From the NCBI GenBank assembly GCA_913046365.1, contig CAJWRM010000002.1, positions 114,815-178,814 of the forward strand: a DNA stretch of 64,000 bases. Direction: 5' to 3'. The translations under genes were made by a program, and so were the position numbers. A model generated the notes under the pieces. The model was not told where the DNA came from. It was given only the letters and a program-made list of their open reading frames with translations, and did not search any database. The number at the start of each line of letters is the position of its first letter. Positions within the stretch are counted from its first letter, which is position 1. This DNA comes from an uncultured Flavobacteriales bacterium (GTDB lineage Bacteria; Bacteroidota; Bacteroidia; Flavobacteriales_D; Crocinitomicaceae). Positions 57,318 to 64,000 of the stretch are shown here, in pieces.

Positions 57318-57345
57318 TTGTCTCTTTTACTTTTGATTATATTTG
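57318..57345 (+). promoter_or_regulatory. Promoter of the CPHC membrane protein gene
   Basis: TTG (57318-57320) and TATATTTG (57338-57345), an exact TAnnTTTG, are separated by 17 nt. ATG 57358 follows 12 nt later. Confidence 0.55.
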
Positions 57346-57357
57346 CCGAAAAACAAG

Positions 57358-57963
57358 ATGAATAATTTAGAGGAAACATTATTAAATATTGGTTTCTCAT
57401 GGCAGTTCTCCATGTTAATACCTTTCATTATCATTTTCGTTTTTGGATTTTTTATTTCTTTTTTGTTTTCAAAGATTATAAAATCAAAACCTTTGAGGTT
57501 CAGCATATCTTTTGTCATTGGGATCCTATTCTCGGGCGCTTATTTTGCTTTTTACCCAATTTATATATCTGATCTTGACAATGAATTCAGAATTGAAAAT
57601 CATATATCGAACAATAAACAAAATGAGGCTTTTCTTGAAGTTTTGGTCCTTCCTGACTGTCCGCATTGTATTTATTCCACGGACTTAGTTAAAAAACTTG
57701 CTTTACGGAATACTGACGCTAAAATTGTTTACAAGATTGTATCTAGGGATGGTTATGGTGGAGGTATTGAAGAAAAGTTGAAAAAGGAAGGTATGAAATA
57801 TAGCCATTCCGCTTATGACGCCTATATCAAAACCTTAGCAAAGGGTTCCTTTCCTTCCTTTGTCTTTCACGAAAAGGGATCGAAAAATGTTCAGATTTGG
57901 AATAACAACACTTTTGGCAGTAAGGCATTAGATGATATCGAATCAAAACTGAAGATCGATTAG
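57358..57963 (+). CDS. Membrane-anchored thioredoxin-like protein with CPHC motif
   Basis: About 201 residues: two N-terminal membrane helices (FSMLIPFIIIFVFGFFISFL; ISFVIGILFSGAYFAFYPI), then a soluble domain beginning LEVLVLPDCPHCIYSTDLVK. CPHC is the active-site motif of DsbA-type oxidoreductases, but the rest is shorter than DsbA and lacks an obvious cis-Pro block apart from SFPSFVF, which fits it. A thiol-disulfide role in the periplasm is likely; substrate unknown. Confidence 0.65.
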   Translation: MNNLEETLLNIGFSWQFSMLIPFIIIFVFGFFISFLFSKIIKSKPLRFSISFVIGILFSGAYFAFYPIYISDLDNEFRIENHISNNKQNEAFLEVLVLPDCPHCIYSTDLVKKLALRNTDAKIVYKIVSRDGYGGGIEEKLKKEGMKYSHSAYDAYIKTLAKGSFPSFVFHEKGSKNVQIWNNNTFGSKALDDIESKLKID

Positions 57964-58175
57964 CAAACACCCAACAATCTATCTAAAGTATAGAACTGAG
58001 CCGCTATTTGTTGTTATTATTTAAATTTAATTAAACCAAAGGCCCGTTTATTCAAATCATAGATGTAATATATTAAGCCGAGTGAATGATATGCTAAAAA
58101 ATAAACGCGATTGAAATTTCATTTGCAATGAATTGTCTATTTTTGATTTGATTACGAAAACTAAAATAAAATAAA

Positions 58176-58775
58176 ATGTCATTTGAACTACCAAAATTGA
58201 GCTACGCTTATGATGCGCTCGAACCCCATGTTGATGCAAGAACTATGGAAATCCATCATTCTAAGCACCACCAAGGTTATACAAATAATTTAAATGCTGC
58301 GATTGCAGGAACGGATTTAGAAGGTAAATCAATTTCTGAAATTCTGGTCGCTTGCGCAGATAAACCTGCTGTTCGAAATAATGGTGGAGGTTTTTATAAC
58401 CATACCCTGTTTTGGGAAGTAATGTCTCCGAATGGAGGCGGCGCTCCTTCCGGAGATTTAGCAAGTGCTATCGATAGTGCTTTTGGATCATTCGAAGGAT
58501 TTAAAGATGTTTTCTCAAAAGCTGCGGCTACAAGATTTGGTTCTGGATGGGCTTGGCTTTGTGTTACAGATGGTAAATTAGAGGTTTGTTCTACACCAAA
58601 CCAAGACAATCCAGTAATGGGAGAAGGTTGTGATGGAACACCCATTTTGGCCCTTGATGTTTGGGAGCATGCCTACTATCTGAATTATCAAAATAGAAGA
58701 CCGGATTACATTAAGGCTTTTTTCGAAGTTGTAGATTGGTCTGTGGTTTCTGAAAAGTTTGAAGCAGCTAAATAA
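58176..58775 (+). CDS. sodB: Superoxide dismutase (Fe/Mn family)
   Basis: Cytoplasmic enzyme dismutating superoxide, 199 residues. Metal ligands: His27 (MEIHHSKHH), His in NHTLFWEVM, Asp and His in [14 protein letters not shown]. The GGGFYNH context and the Gln in STPNQDNP resemble Mn or cambialistic members more than classical Fe-SOD, so the gene symbol is nominal. The 212-nt upstream gap is AT-rich with no feature I can name. Confidence 0.94.
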   Translation: MSFELPKLSYAYDALEPHVDARTMEIHHSKHHQGYTNNLNAAIAGTDLEGKSISEILVACADKPAVRNNGGGFYNHTLFWEVMSPNGGGAPSGDLASAIDSAFGSFEGFKDVFSKAAATRFGSGWAWLCVTDGKLEVCSTPNQDNPVMGEGCDGTPILALDVWEHAYYLNYQNRRPDYIKAFFEVVDWSVVSEKFEAAK

Positions 58776-58854
58776 CTTATATACTGAATATTAATAATAT
58801 TTGACGCAATATTAGGCAGCAATAATAGGAGTTTTTATTCTCTGATTTTTGTGT

Positions 58855-58862
58855 TAAATTTG
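58855..58862 (+). promoter_or_regulatory. -7 promoter element of the PA-domain protein gene
   Basis: TAAATTTG is an exact TAnnTTTG, 22 nt upstream of the ATG at 58885. No clear -33 TTG at normal spacing. Confidence 0.5.
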
Positions 58863-58884
58863 TATGAATTAAAATCAAAATTTT

Positions 58885-60612
58885 ATGAAAAAACTTATAC
58901 TATCTTTAATAGGAGTAGTCTTTGCATTCGCAACTAACGCTCAAGTTGTTGTTAGGGGAGTTACTCCTGAGGTAATTGCCAACAACTATGAATTTACATG
59001 GGCCGATCCAGGTGGAGGCGATTGGTCTTGTCCAGACTTTTTAGTCCCGAATACTTTTGTGGAAGCGCCAATTATGTTGGCTGACGATGGCACTGCCGGT
59101 GAAAATATTCAAGGGAATCCTTTGTCCGCAGAAGCTTGTAATGGTCCATTGATCAATGATATGACTGGTTACATCGCAATCATTTACAGAAACACTTGTG
59201 AGTTTGGATACAAAGCACTTCAAGCACAAAATGCAGGAGCTGTTGGAGTCATTATCTTAAACCGTGATCCAGAAGTAGTTGGAATGGGTGGAGGAGTTGA
59301 AGGGCTTAATGTCACTATTCCTACTGTTATGCTATCAAGTGTTGATGGTGCTACACTAACGGATGAGATGGCAAACGGTGAGGTTGTTGTATTTATGGGG
59401 AATAAGCAAAACTTATTTGCGAATGATGGTGGTTCCTCTGAATCCGCTGCACTTTCTCCAAGATATGGTTCTATTCCTGTAGCTATGGCGAATAACAATT
59501 ACTCTTTCCAAGTTGGTATTGAGGTTTATAATTTCGGTTCAGCGGACAATACTTTTAACGTAACGGCATCTGTTGATGGCCCTTCTGGTAATGTTTATAC
59601 TGAGACAGTTAGTTCACTTATTCCTACAGGTGATACATTGCCGATTTTCAATGGTAATCCAATTGAATTTTCCACTGTGGCTCCTGGTACATGGGATGAA
59701 GGTGATTACACGCTTACCTATACAATTGCGATCGATGGACAAACAGATGAGTCAGATTTTGACAATGTTTACGTGAGAAACTTTAGTGTGACATCAATGC
59801 TTTCCCTTGCAGGACAGGAAAATGGAACGCTTAAAGCGAATTCATTCCCAAATAATGCTACTGCAAGTTACCAAACATGTATGCAAATTCAGGATGTTTA
59901 TCCGAGTGTTACTTCTGGGATTTCAGGAGTATACTTTGCAGCACAAGCTAGTGATAGTTTACTTCAGGATGAAGAAATCATTATTGACATCTTCGAATGG
60001 AATGATGCATGGATTGACGTTTCTGCAGGTTGGGCAGCAATTACATTTGATGATTTAAATCAAGTAGGTGGTGGATTGTACTATCCAGCTTCGAATGATG
60101 AGAATGGTCAAGTCGTTTATGCTCCACTTGACAATGGCGTTGCACTAGCAGACAACCAAAGATACTTGGCTTGTTTGACAACATATAACCCTAATATTTC
60201 TTTTGGTTATGACAACTCTCTGAACTACGATGCGAATTACAGCATTTATCTGCAGCCAATTTCTCCATTGAACATTGACGGTACACAGTGGTATTCAGGA
60301 TGGACAGGAGTTTCTGCATTGGCTTTAGGATTGAAGATCGAAGAGAATGCAGGTCTTGAAGAGATTGCTGAGGTTTCTGGTTCAGCATTTCCTAATCCAG
60401 CAACTGATGTTGTAACAATTGACATCGACGGTGAAGGATCAGCAATCGTTGTTGTTTCTGACATCTCAGGTCGTATTGCCTTTACAAATAATGTAACATT
60501 GGTAAATGGACAGTCTTCTTTTGATATTTCTTCTTTAGACAACGGTGTTTACATGTTCAATGTAACATTGGAAAATGGAAGTACATCAACCTTTTCGGTT
60601 GTTAAAAAATAA
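58885..60612 (+). CDS. Secreted PA-domain protein with T9SS type A sorting domain
   Basis: 575 residues: signal peptide (to about residue 19), a protease-associated domain around residues 85-165 (GYIAIIYRNTCEFGYKALQA then NAGAVGVIILNRD), a beta-rich middle, and a C-terminal type A T9SS tail (SAFPNPATDVVTIDI, then SGRIAFTNN, DISSLDNGVYMFNVT, ending FSVVKK). The tail predicts export by the T9SS and cell-surface attachment or release. No peptidase catalytic site is seen, so the PA domain may mediate binding only. Confidence 0.88.
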   Translation: MKKLILSLIGVVFAFATNAQVVVRGVTPEVIANNYEFTWADPGGGDWSCPDFLVPNTFVEAPIMLADDGTAGENIQGNPLSAEACNGPLINDMTGYIAIIYRNTCEFGYKALQAQNAGAVGVIILNRDPEVVGMGGGVEGLNVTIPTVMLSSVDGATLTDEMANGEVVVFMGNKQNLFANDGGSSESAALSPRYGSIPVAMANNNYSFQVGIEVYNFGSADNTFNVTASVDGPSGNVYTETVSSLIPTGDTLPIFNGNPIEFSTVAPGTWDEGDYTLTYTIAIDGQTDESDFDNVYVRNFSVTSMLSLAGQENGTLKANSFPNNATASYQTCMQIQDVYPSVTSGISGVYFAAQASDSLLQDEEIIIDIFEWNDAWIDVSAGWAAITFDDLNQVGGGLYYPASNDENGQVVYAPLDNGVALADNQRYLACLTTYNPNISFGYDNSLNYDANYSIYLQPISPLNIDGTQWYSGWTGVSALALGLKIEENAGLEEIAEVSGSAFPNPATDVVTIDIDGEGSAIVVVSDISGRIAFTNNVTLVNGQSSFDISSLDNGVYMFNVTLENGSTSTFSVVKK

Positions 60613-60630
60613 GTCATTTATTTGATGGAA

Positions 60631-60660
60631 AAGGGCTGATTTTATCGGCCCTTTTTTTTT
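60631..60660 (+). terminator. Intrinsic terminator after the T9SS-tail protein gene
   Basis: A 10-bp stem (60631-60640 with 60644-60653, one G-U pair) around a TTT loop, followed by a run of T to 60660. Located 18 nt after the stop codon. Confidence 0.85.
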
Positions 60661-60685
60661 GCACTACAATCAAGGAATTCTTCCT

Positions 60686-60693
60686 TATCTTTG
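60686..60693 (+). promoter_or_regulatory. -7 promoter element of metG
   Basis: TATCTTTG matches TAnnTTTG exactly and lies 9 nt before the metG ATG, directly after the upstream terminator. TTTG at 60658-60661 is 24 nt upstream, slightly far for a -33 element. Confidence 0.6.
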
Positions 60694-60702
60694 ACCTCCG
60701 AT

Positions 60703-62766
60703 ATGACAAACAAATATACTGTTACAGCCGCTTTACCATACGCTAATGGCCCTTTACATTTGGGACATGTAGCGGGCGTATATCTTCCGGCTGATACCTT
60801 TGTCCGGTATTTAAGAATGAATGATGCCGATGTTTTATTTGTTTGTGGCAGTGATGAGCATGGCGCTGCAATCACCTTGCGTGCAAAAAAAGATGGCGTT
60901 AGCCCTAAAGAGATAGTCGATAAGTACCATAAGCTTATTGGAAATGCCTTTACCGACTTTGGAATAGAATTCGATGTATATGATCGAACTTCCAGTGAGC
61001 TACATCATGAAACCTCTTCAAATTTTTTCAAAGAATTAAATAGAAAAAACCGATTCGTTCAAAAGTCTTCCGAGCAGTATTACGATGAAGATTTTAATCA
61101 GTTTTTAGCTGACCGATATATTACAGGAACTTGTCCTAAATGTCAAAATCCACATGCTTATGGTGATCAATGCGAAAAATGTGGCAGCGATTTAAGCCCG
61201 ACAGATTTAATTAACCCAAGGTCTACACTGAGTGGTAAGGTACCCGTTTTACGTAAGACCTCTCATTGGTTTCTGCCCATGGACCAGCATGAAGAATGGT
61301 TGAAAGAATGGATTACGGAAGGCAGGCTTGAAGGCTCGCAACAACATGACCCTAAAGCATGGCGAAATCAAGTTACAGGACAATGTATGTCGTGGCTAGA
61401 CGGAGGACTGAAGCCAAGGGCGATGACACGAGATCTCGATTGGGGCGTTAAGGTACCACTGCCTGATGGCGAAGGAAAAGTTTTGTATGTATGGTTGGAT
61501 GCTCCGATAGGTTATATTTCAGCTACCAAGAAATGGGCAAATGAAAATAATAAGAACTGGGAGGATTATTGGCTAAAAGAAAAAGCGCAAGACAGAAAGC
61601 TGGTTCATTTTATAGGAAAGGACAATATTGTCTTCCATGCCATTATATTTCCGATTTTATTGAAAGATCACGGTGGCTATATTCTTCCTGATAATGTCCC
61701 TGCATCTGAATTTTTAAACCTGGAAGGGGATAAGTTTTCTACATCAAGAAATTGGGCGGTTTGGCTTCATGAGTATCTCGAGGCTTATCCTGATAAAACG
61801 GATGAGCTAAGGTATGTTTTAACCTCAATTGCTCCAGAAAGCAAAGATGCTGAATTCACGTGGAAAGACTATCAAGCACGAGTCAACTCAGAGCTGGCTG
61901 ATGTGTTCGGTAATTTTGTAAACAGAACAGTTGTCCTAACCAATAAGTATTATGACGGTCTTGTTCCTGCTCAGGGAAAACGCACCGAACAGGATAAAGC
62001 AATTATAGTGCAAGTAGCTGATTCTGTTGCGAACATCGGTGATTTAATCATAAAATACAAGCTTAGAGAAGCACAAGCCGAGATGATGCGTATTGCACGT
62101 ATCGGAAACAAGTATTTGGCGGATAATGAGCCCTGGAAGCTCGTAAAAACAGATGAAAATCGAGTAGAAGCGATCATGAGTGTGGCGCTAGAAATTACGC
62201 GTCAGCTATCGATAGCCTGTATGCCCTTTCTTCCAAAAACAGCTAAAAAGCTACAAGGATTTTTAAATATCAATTGTGACAAGTGGTATGATTTAAAAGC
62301 CACTAATGAATTGATAGTAGGATCACAGATCAATAAAGCTGAAATATTATTTAAAAAGATTGAAGATGAGTTTGTTGAATTAGAGGTTCAAAAGCTCAAA
62401 GAGAAATCACAACAAACTTCTAAATTTCCTCCAATGAAAGAATTAATAGATTTTGAGACATTTCAGAAAATGGACCTGAGAATGGGTAAAATATTAAGTG
62501 CGGAAAAAGTCAAAAAAGCAGATAAATTACTCCAGCTTAGCGTGGATACGGGAATCGATACGAGAACTGTCGTTTCGGGAATCGCGCAGCACTATGCTCC
62601 TGAGGATGTAGTTGGTAAAACTGTATTGGTCCTATTGAACTTAGCGCCTAGAAAGATACGTGGTGTTGAATCACAAGGAATGATTCTCATGGCTGAGAAC
62701 GAGGAAGGTGACTTAAGCTTTTTAGAGACTGAAAAAGAATTTTTACAAGGTCAATCTGTAAGTTAA
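60703..62766 (+). CDS. metG: Methionyl-tRNA synthetase with C-terminal tRNA-binding domain
   Basis: Charges tRNA-Met and initiator tRNA; 687 residues. HIGH-type motif HLGH in NGPLHLGHVAGVYL; zinc-knuckle Cys in CPKCQNPHAYGDQCEKCG; KMSKS variant KFSTSRNW; C-terminal Arc1p/Trbp111-type domain beginning DLRMGKILSAEKVKKADKLL. I start at ATG 60703; the in-frame TTG at 60691 lies within the -7 element. The initiator tRNA gene follows 82 nt downstream under its own promoter. Confidence 0.97.
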   Translation: MTNKYTVTAALPYANGPLHLGHVAGVYLPADTFVRYLRMNDADVLFVCGSDEHGAAITLRAKKDGVSPKEIVDKYHKLIGNAFTDFGIEFDVYDRTSSELHHETSSNFFKELNRKNRFVQKSSEQYYDEDFNQFLADRYITGTCPKCQNPHAYGDQCEKCGSDLSPTDLINPRSTLSGKVPVLRKTSHWFLPMDQHEEWLKEWITEGRLEGSQQHDPKAWRNQVTGQCMSWLDGGLKPRAMTRDLDWGVKVPLPDGEGKVLYVWLDAPIGYISATKKWANENNKNWEDYWLKEKAQDRKLVHFIGKDNIVFHAIIFPILLKDHGGYILPDNVPASEFLNLEGDKFSTSRNWAVWLHEYLEAYPDKTDELRYVLTSIAPESKDAEFTWKDYQARVNSELADVFGNFVNRTVVLTNKYYDGLVPAQGKRTEQDKAIIVQVADSVANIGDLIIKYKLREAQAEMMRIARIGNKYLADNEPWKLVKTDENRVEAIMSVALEITRQLSIACMPFLPKTAKKLQGFLNINCDKWYDLKATNELIVGSQINKAEILFKKIEDEFVELEVQKLKEKSQQTSKFPPMKELIDFETFQKMDLRMGKILSAEKVKKADKLLQLSVDTGIDTRTVVSGIAQHYAPEDVVGKTVLVLLNLAPRKIRGVESQGMILMAENEEGDLSFLETEKEFLQGQSVS

Positions 62767-62777
62767 TTGAATTTTTG

Positions 62778-62809
62778 TTTGGTGGGATTAAAGCTTTGAG
62801 CTATCTTTG
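62778..62809 (+). promoter_or_regulatory. Promoter of the initiator tRNA gene
   Basis: TTTG at 62778-62781, a 20-nt spacer, then TATCTTTG at 62802-62809: both Bacteroidota elements match exactly. The mature tRNA begins 39 nt after the -7 element, leaving a 5' leader for RNase P. Confidence 0.75.
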
Positions 62810-62848
62810 GTGTCCCAATTAAGAATAAGAATAACCCAAAAGATATAT

Positions 62849-62924
62849 TGCGGGGTGGAGCAGTTGGGAGCTCGTCGGGCTCATAACCCGAAGGTCACAG
62901 GTTCGAGTCCTGTCCCCGCTACCA
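62849..62924 (+). tRNA. Initiator tRNA-fMet (anticodon CAT)
   Basis: A full 76-nt cloverleaf folds: acceptor arms TGCGGGG and CCCCGCT, D stem GAGC/GCTC, anticodon stem TCGGG/CCCGA with loop CTCATAA (anticodon 62882-62884), T arm ACAGG/CCTGT with TTCGAGT, discriminator A and encoded CCA. Two initiator hallmarks are present: an unpaired 1:72 position (T opposite T) and three consecutive G-C pairs in the anticodon stem. Confidence 0.95.
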
Positions 62925-62928
62925 TTGA

Positions 62929-62958
62929 AAAGCCAGTCTGAAAAGACTGGCTTTTTTT
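62929..62958 (+). terminator. Intrinsic terminator after tRNA-fMet
   Basis: Perfect 11-bp stem (62929-62939 with 62944-62954) with a GAAA tetraloop and a T run, starting 5 nt after the tRNA CCA. A near-copy lies at 63724-63750. Confidence 0.88.
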
Positions 62959-63047
62959 ATGTAAAAACTTCAAATATCTGGTATTCATTCAGTAACTATT
63001 TTTTAAAAAAATCGTAAAGGATGATCAAAACAATTAAATTAAAAATA

Positions 63048-63674
63048 ATGAAAAAGTTATTAATGTCTGGTGCTATACTACTTGTGGGATTGCCGTTATT
63101 CTCTCAAATTGAAAAAGGCACATTTTTACTTGATGGTAGTTCTAGTTTGAATTTTTTGAACGACAGAATTACGGATGGTGATCCAAGTGGTTTTGATTCA
63201 GATATAAAACAGACTCAAAGACAGATTAATGCAAATGTTATGGGAGGTTATTTTATAATCAAAGGTCTAGTTGCTGGGGTCCAGTTACAATATAGTAATG
63301 TTACTCAAATTTCAGAATCAGAAACCACGAATTATGAATCTTCACTGTCCTTAAGTTCATTTTCTGTTGCTCCAACTATTCGATATTATATTGGTGATAT
63401 TGGATTATGGGGACAAGTATCATATGGTTTAGGGCAACAGATTCAGAAATTCGAAGATTCGGACTTCGATATCGAAGATTCGTTTTCCACTAGAATAGGC
63501 GATTTAGGTATTGAATTGGGATATGCAATATTCTTAGGTGAAAAAGTCTCTTTAAATCCTTCCTTGGGTTATTCGATGAAAAGCTTTAGACTGGAAAGTA
63601 CTGATCTTTTATCGAGTGACACTCAAAAGACATCGGGCATGAATTTCAATTTTGGAATAGCACTTCATCTTTAA
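63048..63674 (+). CDS. Outer-membrane beta-barrel protein
   Basis: About 208 residues with a signal peptide (MKKLLMSGAILLVGLPLFSQ). The rest alternates short hydrophobic/aromatic strands (VMGGYFIIKGLVAGVQLQYS; FSVAPTIRYYIGDIGLWGQV; LGIELGYAIFLGEKVSLNPS) and ends FGIALHL, typical of an eight-stranded OmpW/OmpX-like barrel. ATG 63048 gives the better signal peptide than ATG 63021. Flanked by two near-identical terminator hairpins. Specific role unknown. Confidence 0.75.
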   Translation: MKKLLMSGAILLVGLPLFSQIEKGTFLLDGSSSLNFLNDRITDGDPSGFDSDIKQTQRQINANVMGGYFIIKGLVAGVQLQYSNVTQISESETTNYESSLSLSSFSVAPTIRYYIGDIGLWGQVSYGLGQQIQKFEDSDFDIEDSFSTRIGDLGIELGYAIFLGEKVSLNPSLGYSMKSFRLESTDLLSSDTQKTSGMNFNFGIALHL

Positions 63675-63723
63675 AAAAACTGATTTTTAGGTTCGAAATT
63701 TTTATTTCATAGTACATAAACTG

Positions 63724-63750
63724 AAGCCAGTCTGAAAAGATTGGCTTTTT
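63724..63750 (+). terminator. Intrinsic terminator after the outer-membrane protein gene
   Basis: A 10-bp stem (63724-63733 with 63738-63747, one G-T wobble) with GAAA loop and T tract. The sequence nearly repeats the tRNA-fMet terminator 795 nt upstream. Confidence 0.8.
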
Positions 63751-63884
63751 CATTTCCCGGAGCATTGAAAGCTTGCTGTAATAAGTGAACGGAAATGTAA
63801 AAAGGAAGAGCACGAAGTAGTCTGAGCTTTTCTTTGTTAGCCTCCATTAAGGTCCATCCGTTGTTTTCTTTAACTAAAGCACAT

Positions 63885-64000
63885 CTAATTCTTGATAATA
63901 GATATTTGGCCTATACTTTCATCTTCAAATACAAGGTTGTATTCTCCCCTTGATAGTTTTGAGATATCTACTATTTCTTCTGATGATTCTATTTTACCTA
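63885..64000 (-). CDS. 3' end of a gene with T9SS type A-like C-terminal tail (truncated by window edge)
   Basis: On the minus strand, frame open from the window edge to a TAG stop at 63885-63887, giving 38 residues that include EEIVDISKLSRGEYNLVFED and end GQISIIKN. The pattern (DIS-x-L-x-x-G-x-Y, then a basic-ended last strand) is that of T9SS type A sorting domains. The main part of the protein lies beyond the window, so only secretion route can be suggested. Confidence 0.6.
   Translation of the reverse strand, partial: GKIESSEEIVDISKLSRGEYNLVFEDESIGQISIIKN

Overview
The window reads as chromosomal DNA of a free-living, aerobic, probably marine member of the Bacteroidota (Flavobacteriia or a close relative). 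The support is an Alternative Complex III operon, a MurF-Alr fusion, PorW/SprE of the type IX secretion system (T9SS) with proteins carrying T9SS-like C-termini, SUF, DUF4837 and DUF3109 genes, AT-rich DNA, and repeated promoters of the Bacteroidota type (-33 TTG/TTTG and -7 TAnnTTTG). I saw no insertion sequence, prophage or CRISPR array. Almost all genes are intact and tightly packed, and no gene-free stretch exceeds 300 bases.

Layout. 1-9.8 kb: respiratory operon actB(partial)-actC-actD-actE-actF-coxB-coxA, moving electrons from quinol to oxygen; CoxB carries a large helical insert. 9.8-14.9 kb: a DUF3109 protein divergent from rimP-nusA-infB, which has a terminator-like hairpin in its leader. 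15-19.9 kb: tatA, gatA, a LysM lytic transglycosylase, a DUF4837 lipoprotein and a glycosyltransferase. 20-24.8 kb: a degenerate UbiA-like membrane protein, leuS and a CarH/LitR-like B12-binding MerR regulator. 24.8-29.9 kb: engB, yebC, porW/sprE, bactofilin and two small AtpI/AtpZ-like membrane proteins. 29.9-35.9 kb: M28 peptidase, tdk, murF-alr, a secreted protein and ferritin. 35.9-41.6 kb: a 1292-residue beta-propeller/adenylate-cyclase/HD sensor, methylmalonyl-CoA epimerase, a secreted protein and hemJ. 41.7-47.3 kb: atpBEFHAG followed by a LuxR-type response regulator. 47.4-52.7 kb: a lipoprotein and three overlapping photolyase/cryptochrome genes. 52.7-56.5 kb: sufA-B-C-D on the minus strand. 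56.6-64 kb: an atypical SDR, a CPHC thiol protein, superoxide dismutase, a secreted PA-domain protein with a T9SS tail, metG, initiator tRNA, an outer-membrane protein and the 3' end of another T9SS-tail gene.

How the parts connect. ACIII, cytochrome oxidase and F1Fo-ATPase form most of an oxidative phosphorylation chain; SUF and HemJ supply Fe-S clusters and heme. The most unusual material is light-related. The B12-MerR regulator keeps the Wx9EH motif and cobalamin-ligand His of light sensors, and overlapping inverted repeats lie in its promoter. The three-gene photolyase cluster has an imperfect inverted repeat of partly similar half-sites over its own promoter. Each photolyase-like protein departs from the canonical plan: reversed domain order, replaced FAD-pocket residues, or lost Fe-S cysteines. 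The second standout is the membrane sensor joining a periplasmic propeller to an adenylate cyclase that lacks its transition-state arginine and to a C-terminal HD domain.
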